64,000 nucleotides of DNA from Citrus sinensis (GCF_022201045.2 NC_068557.1:32465501-32529500), one strand, 5' to 3'. Positions 10,728 through 24,696 are shown, counted from the first letter of the stretch. Program-made: numbers and translations. Notes: generated from the letters alone by a model not told the origin.

Positions 10728-11250
10728 GGTGTTTAACAAATAACAATGCATGTAATCTCAGATTGATAATTATTAAGGTTTTCGTTATGTGAGTGATGAT
10801 ATTATTATATTGTTTATGAATGTCAAAGGTGAGTCTTTCAGATTTCGATTTTCCATTTTCTCTTTCAATTGTTGTTGATGATGGTGATGATTACTTATAA
10901 TTTTATATGCAGTCCGCCCTGATCTCTAATTTATGTTTTAATATGTCGGGCGAAAGTGACGTGATAACTGATACATAAGCATGTGATTGGAGCCATTGCC
11001 TGGCGGTCAGCGATGCTTGACCGTCTGCAAAACTGCTAATGATCGGATGGGTATTAGTGTCACCGGCGTTAAGAGGCTCCGTTATTGTTATCGTAGCTTT
11101 TTAAATATGAGGTTTAACGAGAGTTTTCATCAATGGAGCTTCAGCTTTTATTAAAAGAAATTTATTAGTAGTTTGGTTGCTTGCGGTATGTTTTTATTAA
11201 ATGTCGTAAAATCATTTTAATGAACAAATTTTTTATTCTGAAAAATATAA
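10728..11250. other. Intergenic, cystatin 3' flank
   Basis: Contains the cystatin 3' untranslated region, then non-coding DNA. No other gene is visible before the LINE fragment. Confidence 0.6.
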
Positions 11251-11255
11251 AATAA

Positions 11256-12127
11256 ATGGAACGTGATTGTTGGTTGGTTAAGCAGTTTTGGCTCAACATT
11301 ATTCCGACAAGCAAACGACACAGTTTCTTTAATTCTCGGCTTAATCTTTGGCTCTGCTCGAATCTGGCTGTTAATAGTAAGGTAGGGAATGTTTCGAACT
11401 GGGCTGTTTTTTTTGGCGTCGCGTTATGGAGGATCTGGTATTGGCGAAATCAGTTTCTCTTTAACAAATTGATGTTGGACCCTTTGGCTTTGTTGGTGGA
11501 TGTCCATACAAGAGCTGAGGAGATTCACAAGCTTCATAACCACCCGTTGCTCACTAGGAATATTAGGGCTCACATGTGGATTTCTTGGCATCCTCCTGAG
11601 TGGCCCTGGTGTACTCTGAATACGGATGGTGCTCACAAGTCTCATGGGACTTCCACTGCAGGTGGTTTGATTCGAGATCACTTAGGACGTTGGCTAACAT
11701 GCTTTGGGATGATGATTGGTTCTTGCTCTGTTACTGTCGCAGAGCTCTGGGGCTTATATCAAGGGATCCAGCTTGCATGGAATTCTGGTATCCGCAGATT
11801 GAAAGCTGAAACGGATAGCTTATGCGTTACTCAAGTGGTGGCTAGACCTTCGGTGTTGACCAATGAATATGCTCTTTTGGTCCAGGCTATAAAAGATTAT
11901 CTCAAATTGGATTGACATGTTTCCATCTCTCATATCTACAAAGAAGTAAATTTTGTTGCAAATTATATGGCGAACCTCGCTTTTTCTATTCCGCTAGGCC
12001 TTACTGTGTACCCTTTCCCCCCTTTGGGCGTTAGGGCTCTGTTATTGCATGACTCTTACAGGATTTCTCACCCCCGTACTGTTGTTCTCTAGCTCTTCTT
12101 AGAGCCCCAATTAATTAAAAAAAAAAG
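11256..12127 (+). mobile_element. 5'-truncated LINE (L1 type), RNase H-like 3' end
   Basis: The plus strand encodes the C-terminal end of a plant L1 polyprotein. First come a tryptophan-rich linker (NWAVFFGVALWRIWYWRN) and a basic segment. Then comes an RNase H fold with LNTDGAHK (first catalytic Asp), AGGLIRDHLGRW, AELWGLYQGI (catalytic Glu) and ETDSLCV. A TGA at 11913-11915 interrupts it, most simply a Trp codon changed to stop. The same frame continues as HVSISHIYKEVNFVANYMAN to a TAG before 12095. An A-rich tail starts about 12117. Reverse transcriptase and endonuclease are absent, so this is a dead truncated insertion; no target duplication was confirmed. Confidence 0.85.
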
Positions 12128-14600
12128 AATTTAAAATTAAAAAAAAATTAATTTTATTAGTTGGGCCAAAGTAGTTTATTTAATTTCAAGATTTTATATA
12201 AACTACAACCAACTAATATAAAAAAATAAAGAATTTTTAAGAGTAAAAAAGTATTTTTAACTATTAGATAAGTCATATTAAATGTATATTTGGAGTTATT
12301 TATTTATTTTAATTCAATGATTTAATATCAAATAATTAATTTATTAAGTATGTTTGGTTTTCAACTTAATAAAAAAATTTAATTATTAAATTGTTAAATT
12401 ATTTTTTAGATTTTTATTTAATTAAAAAATTATAATGTCATCATTAAAAAATATTTTGTAAAATAATCTTATTTAATTAATTTATTTTCATCCTTACTTA
12501 AATAAAATTATTAATTAGCATTAATCTGTGATAATGAAATAGTGGCATTATTATTTTTATATACTTCAAATTAGTATTATTTATCTTTACAATTTTTTCA
12601 CATAATACATTATAAATCAGAATAAAATTAATAATATATTCTAATTTAGAATATTAAAAAGTTAAATATTCACACGAACATGATTTATATTATGATATAA
12701 TATTATCTTTCTTAAATTTGTTGAGATGTTTATTACTTATTATCAGGCATTTGAATTTAAAAAACTTTTAATTTAAATTTAAAAATCTAACTCTATTTAG
12801 AATTCATGACTAATTCAAGTTTATTTGTATTTCAAGCGAAAAAATAAATGCTACCTTAAAAAATTCAATGGATGATTAGTGATTTTCGGATTTTCACATG
12901 TGATTGGCAAAAATAATCATCATAGAAATATATTGGAGCTGTAAGATTATACTCGTTAAATATAAAACTCCCAATTAGTCCATGACTAAAACCAAAAGAG
13001 CTGTAAATATATGTTATATGTCAGTAAAACAATGATATTGGGAAATGAATATTTTTATATTTGCATGATAGTGAATTAGACGAACCATATTATCCTATCC
13101 AGAGAATATGTTGAAGGATGTCCTTGTTAAATTACATTATAATGTACTTACATCAATCATTAAATTGTAACTAGTGACTTAAAAATAGAATTAACTAAAC
13201 TACTTTTTAGATTATTAAATACACATTTTGAATTAATGTAAGTTACATTATTACCTAACCTAACAACACCATTCGAAGAATGAACAGTATACTTGGACTG
13301 ATATCAATCTAAAAACAGTTTAGATATAATTTATAAAGTGGTTAGGACTAGGGAAATTTATAGCCACTAGCTAGGCACTTATGTGTGGGAGTGGGACTAT
13401 GACTGGAACCGATTGAATTTTTTCCTTCCTTTAAATAAAAGTTTCCTTTTTATTTATTTTTTTTTTTTTTAAGAAAATTGTAAATTTCATCCACTTCTGA
13501 TGAAGAGAAAATATGAAAGGATAAAAAATTGGGTGGGCCCTGCACTTCAAACTTTAATGAAATGGGGTTGTGAAAAAAGTCTTTGGAATGGCCTTAATCC
13601 ATTTCAGGGTCCACCATGAACGTTGTTAACATGCAATAGTCTGTAGCCGAATCAATCCATGGCTTATATTCTATTTGATATTAAGGTACGGTAATTTTTT
13701 AAAAGTTATAATTATAGTAATAAAATTATAATTATAAAATAAAAATTAATTGTATATAATAAATATTTTTTTAGATAATTATGTTGATAAAATTAATAAA
13801 TATAAAATTTAATCAATTTAGTCTTCAAACCACAGCTATTAAAATTTATTAAATATTTTAATATTATAATTTAAAAATTAGAGCTGTTCAATTTCAATTC
13901 AAAAGGCAATTAGAACTAGCATATTCTAGCATATGCTTATCGGATTTAGCATTTGGACTTTGAAGTTGAAAAAGTGGAGAACGTTTTCCCGCAGGCACGT
14001 GGATATGCGGTGTGGCTTTTTCTTCCATTTTTCCTTTCCTAAATAAATGGTTTGTAAGGAGCATTAAATTGTCTAGCGGGTGGCGAAGCCGAAAGCATGT
14101 GATTGTGAAGGTGGAACCGAAAGGAGCATTAGCAAGTGCAAGTTGGCCATCACAAACAGTTATTAACAATCAATAGGAGGAAAATATGTGGATATGAAGA
14201 TTGGAGAACATAATGCCTGCCCCTCACGGTCATAGATTAAGATAGATTTTTACTTTTTTTAATAATGGAGAGATAGATTTTGAGGGAAAATAAATTAATT
14301 TGATTGGTTAATGAAATTCAAGTTTTTTTTGGTAATTTTCTATGATCATGCATCGTTGTATCAATTTCTATGACTCTACAATGAAAGCAGAAGATATTTT
14401 TTCATCTCATCATCATCATCGGGATGACATCGAGTGCACATGGTAACTACCGAGTGGCGAACACTTAAACGTAAAACCCCAAAGCGAAGCCGTTGATTGA
14501 TAATTGATTGACTAAAATCGAAAACGACGCAGCACAGTTTTTCAATAGATAAAAATGAAATAAAAATCTTTAAAAAAATCATTGAAACGCATGAACAGTC
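12128..14600. other. AT-rich intergenic sequence, no gene seen
   Basis: Long AT-rich tract before the MO25-like gene. A moderately open minus-strand stretch at 13894-14169 has no family resemblance. Nothing else is supportable. Confidence 0.55.
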
Positions 14601-14817
14601 TCTTTCTCTCTGTAGACTGTAACAACAACTCAGACAGCAAAATTAAATTCGAAAGCTGAAACCCTAAAGCCTAATTAGAAGAAGAAGATACACAATAGGA
14701 ATCTGTGCGTCAAAGCCGAAAGCTGAGGCGCTCTCAGCCTCGGCGAGTCAATCGGTCCAGCGCCTCTCGAGCTCAGCCAGTTCAAGTTCGATTAACGAAT
14801 TAGACCCTAACACAAAA

Positions 14818-17800
14818 ATGAAGGGACTTTTCAAATCCAAGCCTCGTACTCCCGTCGACATCGTCCGCCAAACTCGGGATCTTATTATTTACGCCAATCG
14901 CAGCGCAGATGTTCGTGAATCGAAGCGCGAAGACAAGGTTTTTATATTTCTTACCCATTTTTTGTTCTCTGGGAAAATACTCATGCGTGAGATTGGGGAT
15001 TACCTGAATTAGTTAGTGATGAGTGTTTTGAGAGTTTAGTCTGCGATTTTGATACCTGGGTATGTGAAAACAGGCTGAATTTTTGTTAAAGTTTGTAACT
15101 TTTTGTTATTTATTAATTTTAAATAGTCTGCCTTCATTTTTACTGTGGATTGGCCACAATGGCATGGGATTGACCAACAGATTGAATTTAATGACGTTGA
15201 ATTTTAGTAGCCTTGGCCGATTTTTTGGATGTGATGGTTTGGGGATATTGCACTGACAAATTACTTGAAAGAAAGTTTCATTGTGTGTACAAGGACAAGG
15301 TCATGAGTTGAATTGTTACAAATATCTGCCATGCTTTGAATTGTTTTGAAATTGTTTAATCAAATGGTTGAATCCGTGAGTGGTGACTCTTCATAATCAA
15401 ATCGTTGATCCTTCTCCTCTTTGCATTACCCAAACTAGACCTCCAAGTTAACCTTTTCCTTTTTGTAGATGGCAGAGTTATGTAAAAACATCAGGGAGTT
15501 AAAGTCAATACTTTATGGCAATAGTGAATCTGAGCCAGTTTCAGAGGCATGTGCACAATTGACTGCAGAGTTCTTCAGGGAAAACACGTTACGGCTTTTG
15601 ATAACTTGTCTTCCAAAGTTGAACTTGGAGGTAAGCATTACATTGCTAAGTTGAACTACCTCCCAGATTGCCTTTAGTTTTATTTATTAACTTCTTGTAT
15701 CCCGGTTTAAGATTTCAACTTTGTAATGATCATGTCGTTAATAATCTTGCCAAATTTCACTGCTGAGGTTCAATTACAAAATACAATGCAGTAAGACATG
15801 ATTGTATTTTGCAGGCAAGGAAAGATGCCACTCAGGTTGTTGCTAATTTACAGAGGCAACAAGTTCACTCAAAGTTGATTGCCTCTGACTACTTAGAAGC
15901 AAACATAGATCTTTTGGATATTCTGATAGCTGGGTAAGTTAAAATTATAAGATATTTTAAGGATGTTAGGATGCCATGTTATACCATTGTGTTTGTTAGT
16001 GTGTTCTAATTGTTGAAAGCTGCTTCTGTAGTTATGAAAACACAGACATGGCTTTACATTATGGTGCTATGCTTAGGGAGTGTATTCGTCATCAGAGTGT
16101 TGCAAGGTGAGTAAGCTAATTAGATTGAACTATTCATTTCATCACTTGACAAGCTTACAGAAATCTGATCCTCTATTTTTGAGTGAACTACTGAATTGCA
16201 ATCATGGAATTGATTCAAATCATATGCCGAGAATTTGTTGCAAAGTTGAAAATGTTGGGTGACAATAAAGCAATGGGCACATTGCAGGCAATTTTCGTCT
16301 AGTGCCTGTGCTGATATCCTGGACTTCCTTTTTGTGATTTCGTCTTAAAAAATTGAGTTACGGTTTAATTTTAGAAACCATTTGTCTATCAAAGTTGTTA
16401 GTATATTGATTGATGAGGGTTTTCTAAATGATGTGTATTCACCCTTTTGTTCTAATGGTATAATATAGTTCTTTCAATTAAGATTTTCAAATTGGTTGAT
16501 TTCATGATCATTATTTGTTCATAGGCTTCATGTGAATGTCTTAACTTCTCTGCTTTGATTTACAGATATGTGTTGGAATCCCAGCACATGAAGAAGTTTT
16601 TTGACTATATACAGCTTCCAAATTTTGACATTGCTGCAGATGCTGCTGCAACTTTTAAGGTATATACTTAAATAAGAAGTGATGAAGGATCTCTTTCTCT
16701 CTCTCTCTATGATTTTGCCATTAGTTTTTTATTTTAATATGAACAACTAAGCTGCAAGTGAAACTTGGTTTTTGTCATGCATCTTGCAGTCCGTTGAAGT
16801 TATATTTCCAATTGTTGGTTTAGTCATTCTTTTTATGGTTTTCTAAACTTTATTCAGTTTTGTGGCTGTCATTATAATTTATTCTATATGATTTATATCC
16901 AGCTTTATTTTGGACTTCTAAGTTATGCTGATGCAAATGTGAGAGTGACGCTCTTGTACACTTTACTGCAGGAACTGTTGACAAGGCACAAATCCACTGT
17001 GGCCGAATTTCTTTCTAAGAATTATGACTGGGTAAATGTTGCTTTTATATTTTAAACTGTACATACATGTGTGTGTGTCGATGCCCAAATGAACCCTAGA
17101 TGAAAAGGGTGTTTAACATTATGCAATGCCTTTCCATTCTGAATTCATATGAAACGTAGATGAAGGTAATTTAATGAGAAGAATAGGATGTAAAAATTTA
17201 GTAACACCTGGTACTCTCTATGGTGATGCATATATTCTACAAGCTATGATATGTGTTAAACAGAATTGCTTTTGATAAGTATAAAATGTGAAGGTATGAT
17301 TTGTTTCATTCCATTTTGCGCGTTTCCAATTTGATTATGCTTTGATCTTGTTTGTTTTAAATTTTTCTGCTTTGAATTTTCTTATATTTGCATAAGGAGA
17401 GTTAGCCCTACGTAAACATTCTTGATTGATGCACTTCATGGTACTTAAATTTTTACATCTCAATCATACGTGATATATTTCTAAACTTCTTGTTGCTGTT
17501 TTCTATTGAGCAGAGCTTAATATGTTCAAATCCTCTGCTGTTTTCAGTTTTTTGCAGAATATAACTCAAAACTGTTGGAATCTTCCAATTACATTACCAG
17601 ACGACAAGCTGTCAAGGTAGGAAAACTATGTGCAAGTCAATGGGTAATTATTGTTATTTGACTTTTGAATAAGAAAATGAAATGAAAACTAACCCGGAGC
17701 TTTTGGCATATGTGGCTTCTCAAAATTAGTTTTAACTAATACAATAGTTCTTCATTTTTGGCCGTGGATAGAATCACAACGTATTTTAATTGAAGTTAGA

Positions 17801-18647
17801 AAATTTCAGAAGGTTTAATAAAGATTGTTATCATCACTTTGTGATGTTTGAAATGGAATATGGCGTAGTGGAATTTATGGTTGGTTGTTTTGGTACTTAT
17901 ACTGTTTATTAATGAAGGTTGCTTTATTTGTTATAGCTGTTGGGAGACATATTACTGGATCGGTCAAATTCAGTAGTGATGACAAGATATGTGAGCTCAA
18001 GGGAAAATTTGAGGATACTCATGAATCTTCTTAGAGTAAGATACTTTCCCAGAATGCATGTGGAAGATATCTTTTACTTGGCTTATCAAAAATTGCAGGG
18101 GACTGAACCAGTAACGTTTGATAAAATATCCTTGCATATGGTTTGTGATAGCCACCTATTTGATGCCCAATGGGCCATAATTGACTAATAAACTTGTCTA
18201 TTGATTGAAATAAAGCTTTGATGTACTAAATGCTTCCCTCTTGCAGGAATCCAGCAAGAGTATCCAGATAGAAGCATTTCATGTTTTCAAGGTACTTCCT
18301 GTTCTAGTTGCTGAGTACATTGTGAGTTTATAGTTTTAAGGTACTATATATTCATTTGTATGTGTATGCCTTACAGCTGTTTGCTGCGAATCAAAACAAA
18401 CCTCCTGACATAGTAAGCATACTCGTTGCCAACAGAAGCAAGCTTCTACGGTTGTTTGCTGATTTCAAAACTGATAAAGGTAGAAGGTGTAGCATTTCTA
18501 TAAATATAACAGCATGCTTAAAGATGGTAATTGAGACTTTGTTGACAATTACAAGCATTCTTTGATACAGAGGATGAACAGTTTGAGGCAGACAAAGCTC
18601 AGGTTGTGAAGGAAATTGCTGGTCTTGAGCCAAGAGACCGCCCATGA
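14818..18647 (+). CDS. MO25-like protein (CAB39 family scaffold)
   Basis: Eleven exons give 340 residues: 14818-14937, 15469-15630, 15815-15933, 16032-16106, 16566-16659, 16972-17031, 17548-17616, 17937-18035, 18247-18291, 18377-18479 and 18571-18647. All joins are GT-AG and in phase. The protein starts [20 protein letters not shown], the conserved MO25 N terminus, and has [27 protein letters not shown] and FVANQNKP-like ([19 protein letters not shown]) helices. MO25 is an all-helical armadillo-like scaffold that activates STE20/GCK kinases; in plants it is linked to SIK1/NDR-type signalling. Length equals the family norm and no residue block is missing. An AG-rich leader precedes the ATG. 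Closest recalled relative is At5g47540. Confidence 0.95.
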
Positions 18648-18699
18648 GCAAGCTTGCTGTATCACTCACGTGGCAATCTTCTTGTGTTATTTGACATCA

Positions 18700-19600
18700 T
18701 TTAAATGTGAATCATATAGCGGTCATAGTAGTCAAATAATTGGCTAAGTAAGATGTTTATTTTCTAAGTACTCAGTATTCCCACCTTTCTTGTAGTTATA
18801 TATATATAAACTTGTGTTGGAAAAAGGAAAAAAAAATGAAGAACAAAAAATTCATATAAGAAATTGGTTAAATTGGCATACTTGGTTTAATCACAGTACA
18901 TTACATTCGTATTTCTACCATTCTGCATTCGGCTAACACAATTTTTGAGGTGAGTCGAAAGCTATGCTGTCTGCATTATGGTTTGGAGTTCAATGTGGCT
19001 GGCTTGAAAGGGATTGGGGGTATGTTTATTTGTTGGGTCCTGTGTTCACGTTAAATGGAGTTATAATGATTAATAAACAAGAGAGAGTTTTAAGAGAGGA
19101 GGCAAGGCACGAAGCTTCCTCAGCTTGGAAGGAATGCTATGCCTGCCACTGATTGTGTTGTGTCCTGTACCAACCCCAACGAAACAAAATGTGTTGGCGT
19201 TGGCATTGGCATTGGCATATTCCACGAATCATCCGACTTTCAGCTAGAGAGTGTGAGGAGGGCGAGCGTGAGTTAAATTATAAAATAAGTAGGCAAAGTG
19301 ATTGCGATTTTTACTGTTGTAATTACCTCGATGGGACTCGAGAGAACTCTTCAGTATTCTTCCAAAGGGTAATTGCGTGACGTGATGAATCTTGTCTATA
19401 AAAACACACACACAAACACCAAGTAAAATCGTGGTGTCGGATTAGATTGGTTTGATGGTTTCATTTTGCTAACGTATACAAAAAAAAATCAAATAAAAAG
19501 AAAATAGCTCAAAAACGAAGCACAACCTGTCATTACCACCATCATCACTCATCAGCTCGCTGTCCCTTCTCTTCTCGTTCTTCTCTTTAACTTTTTAATC
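18700..19600. other. Intergenic between MO25-like and VTC4
   Basis: MO25 3' flank and VTC4 upstream region. A short (TTGGCA)n run lies near 19197-19218 and a CA-rich run near 19404-19422. No gene seen. Confidence 0.6.
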
Positions 19601-19625
19601 CCGTATAATAAAAAATTCTACCCAT

Positions 19626-22600
19626 ATGGCACAAAATGGTAATGCCCCATATTCTGATTTTTCTTTTATTCTTCTTTTTCAAAAAATCTCGCATTTTGTT
19701 ATTAACACACTTTCTTTGTTGTTTACTAAATTCTTTTGGATTTTAGATTCGCTTGCAAAGTTCTTGGACACTGCAGTTGATGCAGCTAAGAGGGCTGGCG
19801 AGGTCGGTTCAGTTCAAAATCAAATTTTCTTTCATTTTAACTTTATTGTCTTTATTTTATTATTTGTATTGGAATTGTTGTTATGTACAGATAATCCGTA
19901 ATGGGTTCTATCAAACCAAAAATGTGGAGCATAAAGGCCAGGTATTTCTTTTTTCTTTTTCACAAAAATTGGACTTTGTAATTCTTTTATTTGATAATTA
20001 TCACTCAGGCAATTGTATTCATGTACATTGATGCAGTACTTATGGGTGGCTATTTAATTTTGAGTTCAGCCCAAGTGAATCAAATTATGGAACCATCAAT
20101 GATTGATGGTTGGTACACATATTAGTTCTAGAACTGAAGCTATTGTTAGTTTAAGACCATAATTTGCCTGGGATGTATTCTATGATCATATCAGCATAAA
20201 TGTTGACCAGTTGGGAGCGATATGTTTGTTGTCCTTGGAAGTGCTGAAAATTTTCAGCTCTCCATGGAAGCAAATCACCAGAATTATATATATATCTTAG
20301 CTTTAATTCTTATTTTAAATCTATGGTCATTGTGGATTTGAATTTTTGATCTCTTAGACATCACAAACTATGTCAAGAATCCAGATAATACTTTTTGTTT
20401 CTTATAAATTGTTGTTTCCTGGTAACTAAATAAGTGCATTTGCTAGCCCCATGGGGATGTGAAGGAACTTAACCTGTGTAGTGCTAAATTGCTCCTTATT
20501 TTCCCCCGTTATATGCAGTTTATCAAAAAAATCTCTTAGTCGAAATGAAAATTTAGCATTCAAGTTTAAATATGAAATGGCCAGGTGTCAGAGAATATTT
20601 TGTTGCCAGTTTTTAGCTCTGATATATATGATGATATCTACTAATCATTGGCAAACATAATGCTGACATGTAGGTGGATTTGGTCACAGAAACTGATAAA
20701 GCATGTGAGGATCTCATATTTAATCATCTCAAGCAGCAATTTCCCGCGCATAAGGTTGTCTCCTATATCTTCATTGTTTAGCTTGTATATCTAACATAAT
20801 TTGCACTATTTATCAACTTAGTTTCTTGTCTCCTTTAAATGGATTTCCCCCCCCCCCCCCCCTCTCTTTCTGAACTTGTTTTAATTGATCACATCTTAGT
20901 TCATTGGAGAAGAAACTACCGCTGCTTGTGGTGCCACAGAGTTGACTGATGAACCCACTTGGATTGTTGATCCTCTTGATGGAACAACTAACTTTGTGCA
21001 TGGGTAAATATTGCATTTAACTGGTTGGTTATTGACTTGCTCTCTAATTATTGATTAATTTCATTTTTCACATTATTGCATATTTCTAGGTTTCCCTTTG
21101 TGTGTATCTCTATCGGTCTTACAATTGGAAAGATTCCTATTGTCGGGGTTGTCTACAATCCAATAATGGATGAGGTGAGAATTCTATGCTCCCTGTAAGG
21201 TCTAAAATGAATGGTTAAACACCATTTAATTGAGGGCTCAGGATTGTAGATGGTAACGCATGAGTTATAACTGCTAACTGGCATGGGTGGTTTCTGGTAC
21301 CTTAGTGTTTGTTTTAGGGCCACCTGCTGTGAACAAATCATGTGCTTTGCTTCCTCTCAGCTTTATGCTGTCGGTAACTTTCAAATGAAAAATAGACATT
21401 CTAAATTATTAACTTGCTCCAGTGACCAGAATTTATATTGTGTTCATGAGTTTTACCAGCCAATGGAAATGTAAACTTTGAATTCGTTACATGTAGCTTT
21501 TTACTGGAGTCCGTGGACAAGGTGCATTTTTTAATGGAAAACCTATAAAAGGTGATTTTCACCATACTCAATGTTATATTTTTCTTTTCTTTATCATTTA
21601 TCAATTCCTCCAAGAAAGAATGCATGCTTATGTTTTGAAAATTTGCAGTATCATCTCAAACTGAACTAGTAAAGTCTCTCCTCGCAACAGAGGTATGCAA
21701 TGTTTGACACATGTCTAGTGTCTTGTCTCTTATTAATTAATTATTTGTCGTGATGAGGATAGCCACCAATTTGAGGATGATATTTCTGTTTAAACTATAG
21801 AAGTAAACTGACAATTACGCAAGTAGCATGTAATTAACTGGAAATTTTATGTTATTGAGAGCAGGCTGGAACAAAACGTGATAAGCCAACTCTGGATGCT
21901 TCTACAAATAGAATCAATAGCTTGCTATTCAAGGTAAAATCAAGGATCATCGTTGTATTTTTTACAGATTCGCTAATTCTGTTTCCATAAATGTTATCTC
22001 AGTTGATCTTTTTACCAGGTGAGATCCCTTCGGATGAGTGGCTCCTGTGCATTGAATCTTTGTGGAATTGCATGCGGAAGGCTTGATCTGTTTTATGAAC
22101 TCGGATTTGGAGGTCCATGGTATGCATGTACTTTTTTATCTTCTTTTCTTAGTTATGTGAAGTACATGAGAGTTATGTCCTGTCTTGTACTCAGGGATGT
22201 GGCAGCTGGTGTTGTGATTGTTGAAGAAGCTGGAGGACTTGTTTATGATCCGTAAGTGCAAACATCTTTGTCTCAAAAGTTCAGAAAGACCTTTGGTGGG
22301 AATAACAGTCTGAAATTGTGATTACCCTCTCTTTTAAGTTAATGTATTACTTTAACATCTATTACTTTTCAGTAATTTTTCTTTGCCATCTGTGACTTGG
22401 AATTGGGCAATGCCATTAATGTTACAAAACTACATGATTTCTTAGAGCACTTACTATTTCTTTTCAAGAAAAAAAGACGAGTTAAGAACAAACGAGATAT
22501 TTTAAATATGTTTCAGAGCGTATATTTAAGTTTATGAATTGATCAAGTTGTTTTGTATCAGATCTGGTAAGGATTTTGATATCACAGCTCAGAGAGTTGC

Positions 22601-22658
22601 AGCTTCGAACCCCCACGTCAAGGATGCTTTTATTGAGGCTTTGCGACAATCAGAATGA
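19626..22658 (+). CDS. VTC4: L-galactose-1-phosphate phosphatase / myo-inositol monophosphatase
   Basis: Twelve exons give 270 residues, the family length: 19626-19638, 19747-19802, 19891-19941, 20674-20754, 20900-21003, 21090-21174, 21497-21551, 21649-21692, 21865-21933, 22019-22119, 22195-22251 and 22562-22658. It belongs to the Mg-dependent inositol monophosphatase family. The metal site is complete: E71 in GEE, the [11 protein letters not shown] motif at 89-99 (D91, D94) and WDVAAG at 220-225 (D221). In plants this enzyme dephosphorylates L-galactose 1-phosphate (Smirnoff-Wheeler ascorbate pathway) and also myo-inositol phosphates. No transit peptide is seen, fitting the cytosolic VTC4 form rather than the plastid IMPL proteins. 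The first coding exon is only 13 bases. It is convergent with the next gene, about 555 bp between stop codons. Confidence 0.95.
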
Positions 22659-23213
22659 GCAAGCATCTATAACTTCCAGATATAATCTTGAAGTTACTTA
22701 TTAATCTATTATGGTCGAGATAATTCTACTTTCTCTGAGCAGCAATAAGATATGTACTCTTGATTTGATCCCACTGTGAGGTTTTAAACAAAGAGCCATT
22801 TGTAATAGTAATTTAATGATTTTTCAAATTGGCGTTAAGCCTTCCAAATCATACGTTTCATTGAAATGATAACGCATAAAGTTGGGATTACAATTTCTTT
22901 GCTAGGATATTATTGCATGAATGCTGAATTTGCAGGAACTTTAAGGAACCAAGATGCATGCTCTCCGTATGATATGAAACGAGTATACAAAACAACTTGG
23001 GAAAAAAAATGCAATAAAACAGATGTGCAAAATCTCAAAGAGCAACTACCATATTACATCCGGACACAACAATTTTTACAACCATCCCTTGAAAGAGTAA
23101 CTTCCAATCCTCAACTGCAGCACAACAATGTCAAATCTGTAACAACAAAAAGCAAATGACCACCACAGGCTGACGCTGCAGCTGCAGCTACATATGTAAT
23201 GGTACAAATTTAT
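22659..23213. other. Convergent intergenic / overlapping 3' untranslated regions
   Basis: Lies between the 3' ends of VTC4 (plus) and the DOMON-b561 gene (minus). A 97-codon plus-strand open frame at 22866-23159 has no family resemblance and probably reflects untranslated sequence. Confidence 0.55.
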
Positions 23214-24689
23214 CTACACCCCTTGCCCACTATTGTTCCCATTTGATCCATTAACGGATTGTGATATCTTGTCTCCACTTCCCGACTTTTTCCTCTTGAT
23301 GACCAAAGCCCATGTAAATATTTCCAAAACCACCGCAACGCAAACCAGAACAATGATACAACCAGTGTATGCTTGCTTCCATTTATTATCGGGTTTCAAG
23401 ATGTTGAATCCTCTGTAAATGTTGATTATGCTGAGAATGATAGTTGCATACCCAACTGAATGGTGGTAGAAGTTCCAGTAGATTCTGTATTTGTGATCTG
23501 GTTTTGGCCTCAGAAGCAAAGCAAACGCCTGAACAAGCAAAATCATTCATTTCTTAGTACAAGTAAAACACAAATTAATGGATAATAGCTTGCTTATCAA
23601 TTAAATTAAGTGGGTATGTTTATTTATAACAGCTGAGGCTGCTGCACTTTTTTACATGTGAACTCAAGGGACAATTTGAGGGTACCTGAAGTGTTCCAAG
23701 GCAGAAAATAACGATGCCTAGTGTTCTGTGTGTTTTTAGTACAACGCCAACGGATTCACTGCCGAGTTTGATACCTGTAGCCCATCCGGCAACACCGACA
23801 ATGTAGGCTGATAATTGGCAAGACACATGGAGGTAAAACCATGCAGGTCCTGCAGATTTGAATACCTTCAAGTACCTTGCTATTATGACTCCGATGGGCA
23901 TCAAGAGACCCCAGCTAACAGCATTTAGCACTCCATGAATCTGGACATTTAATTTATTAAAAGATAACTTCAAGATAACAAAGCAATACAAGATATAATA
24001 TGATCAAATGAAACCTCCGAATACAATAAATAAAATTTGAAAAAATGACTCACGTTTCTCTTCCTGAGTTTAGAGTTTGCAGCTCCTCCAGAAGAAGTAG
24101 CAGTTTGGCCAGAAAAAAGATTCAGTGTCCCCATGGATTGAACATTAGGTCCAGTTGTACTATGAATTGCTGGCACATTTCCTGAGAGTGGACCTTGTTG
24201 CCAAACTTGGTGCAAAGTAGTAGTTCCATTCTGAAGTCCCAAGGTAGCAAAAATGATCATCTCGTTATTTGCATAAGTCGCTGTTAAATCCGAGACATCG
24301 AAAGCAAGATTTCCCTCTGCCAAAGTCGTTTGATATTGAGTGATTGGTGATGTATAAGCTCTAATTTTTCCATCAGGTTGTCGGTATGCGACAAGTGCCT
24401 GGGAACCAACCATACCTTGTTCTGTGGGATTAACAGCCCATGACACCCATTGAGCAGATGAAACTCTTGTTTGCCTATAACCAATCTCAAGCTTTCCTGA
24501 TGATGAATCATAATTATAATGAATATAAGCGTTCAAAACAGGAAGATCATTGCATGATTTGAACACCCGGTTGCTCGAAAAGCTATACTTGCTACAAGTT
24601 TGTGCATATGATGATGATGATGATGATAAAATCATGCACATCAAAAGAGACCAACGCCCCAACACAATGCTGAAAATTCTCTCAGCCAT
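23214..24689 (-). CDS. Cytochrome b561 and DOMON domain-containing protein
   Basis: Three minus-strand exons (24689-24054, 23940-23686, 23528-23214) give 401 residues, phase 0 at both joins. Residues 1-29 form a signal peptide ending SSSYAQ. A DOMON domain follows (about 45-170; [28 protein letters not shown]). Residues 213-380 form the five-to-six-helix b561 core with histidines H214 (IHG), H250 (FYLHVSCQ), H283 (KTHRTLG) and H319/H320 (NFYHHSVGY) as haem-ligand candidates. The family (CYBDOM, close to auxin-responsive AIR12) carries electrons across the plasma membrane, with ascorbate as the usual cytosolic donor and apoplastic acceptors. The basic SKLRKRN segment marks the domain junction at exon 1/2. 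Closest recalled relative is At5g47530. Confidence 0.94.
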
Positions 24690-24696
24690 ATATAAT

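Noticed and set aside
13894-14169. 92-codon minus-strand open frame before the MO25-like gene
   Set aside because: No family resemblance, no splice partners, and it lies in the MO25 upstream region.
20848-20862. Poly-C run in VTC4 intron 4 (also 29693-29706, and poly-G 48422-48439)
   Set aside because: Homopolymer runs in introns and intergenic DNA; no functional evidence, and length is likely unreliable.
22866-23159. 98-codon plus-strand open frame between VTC4 and the DOMON-b561 gene
   Set aside because: It lies in the probable 3' untranslated region of the opposite-strand gene and has no protein-family features.
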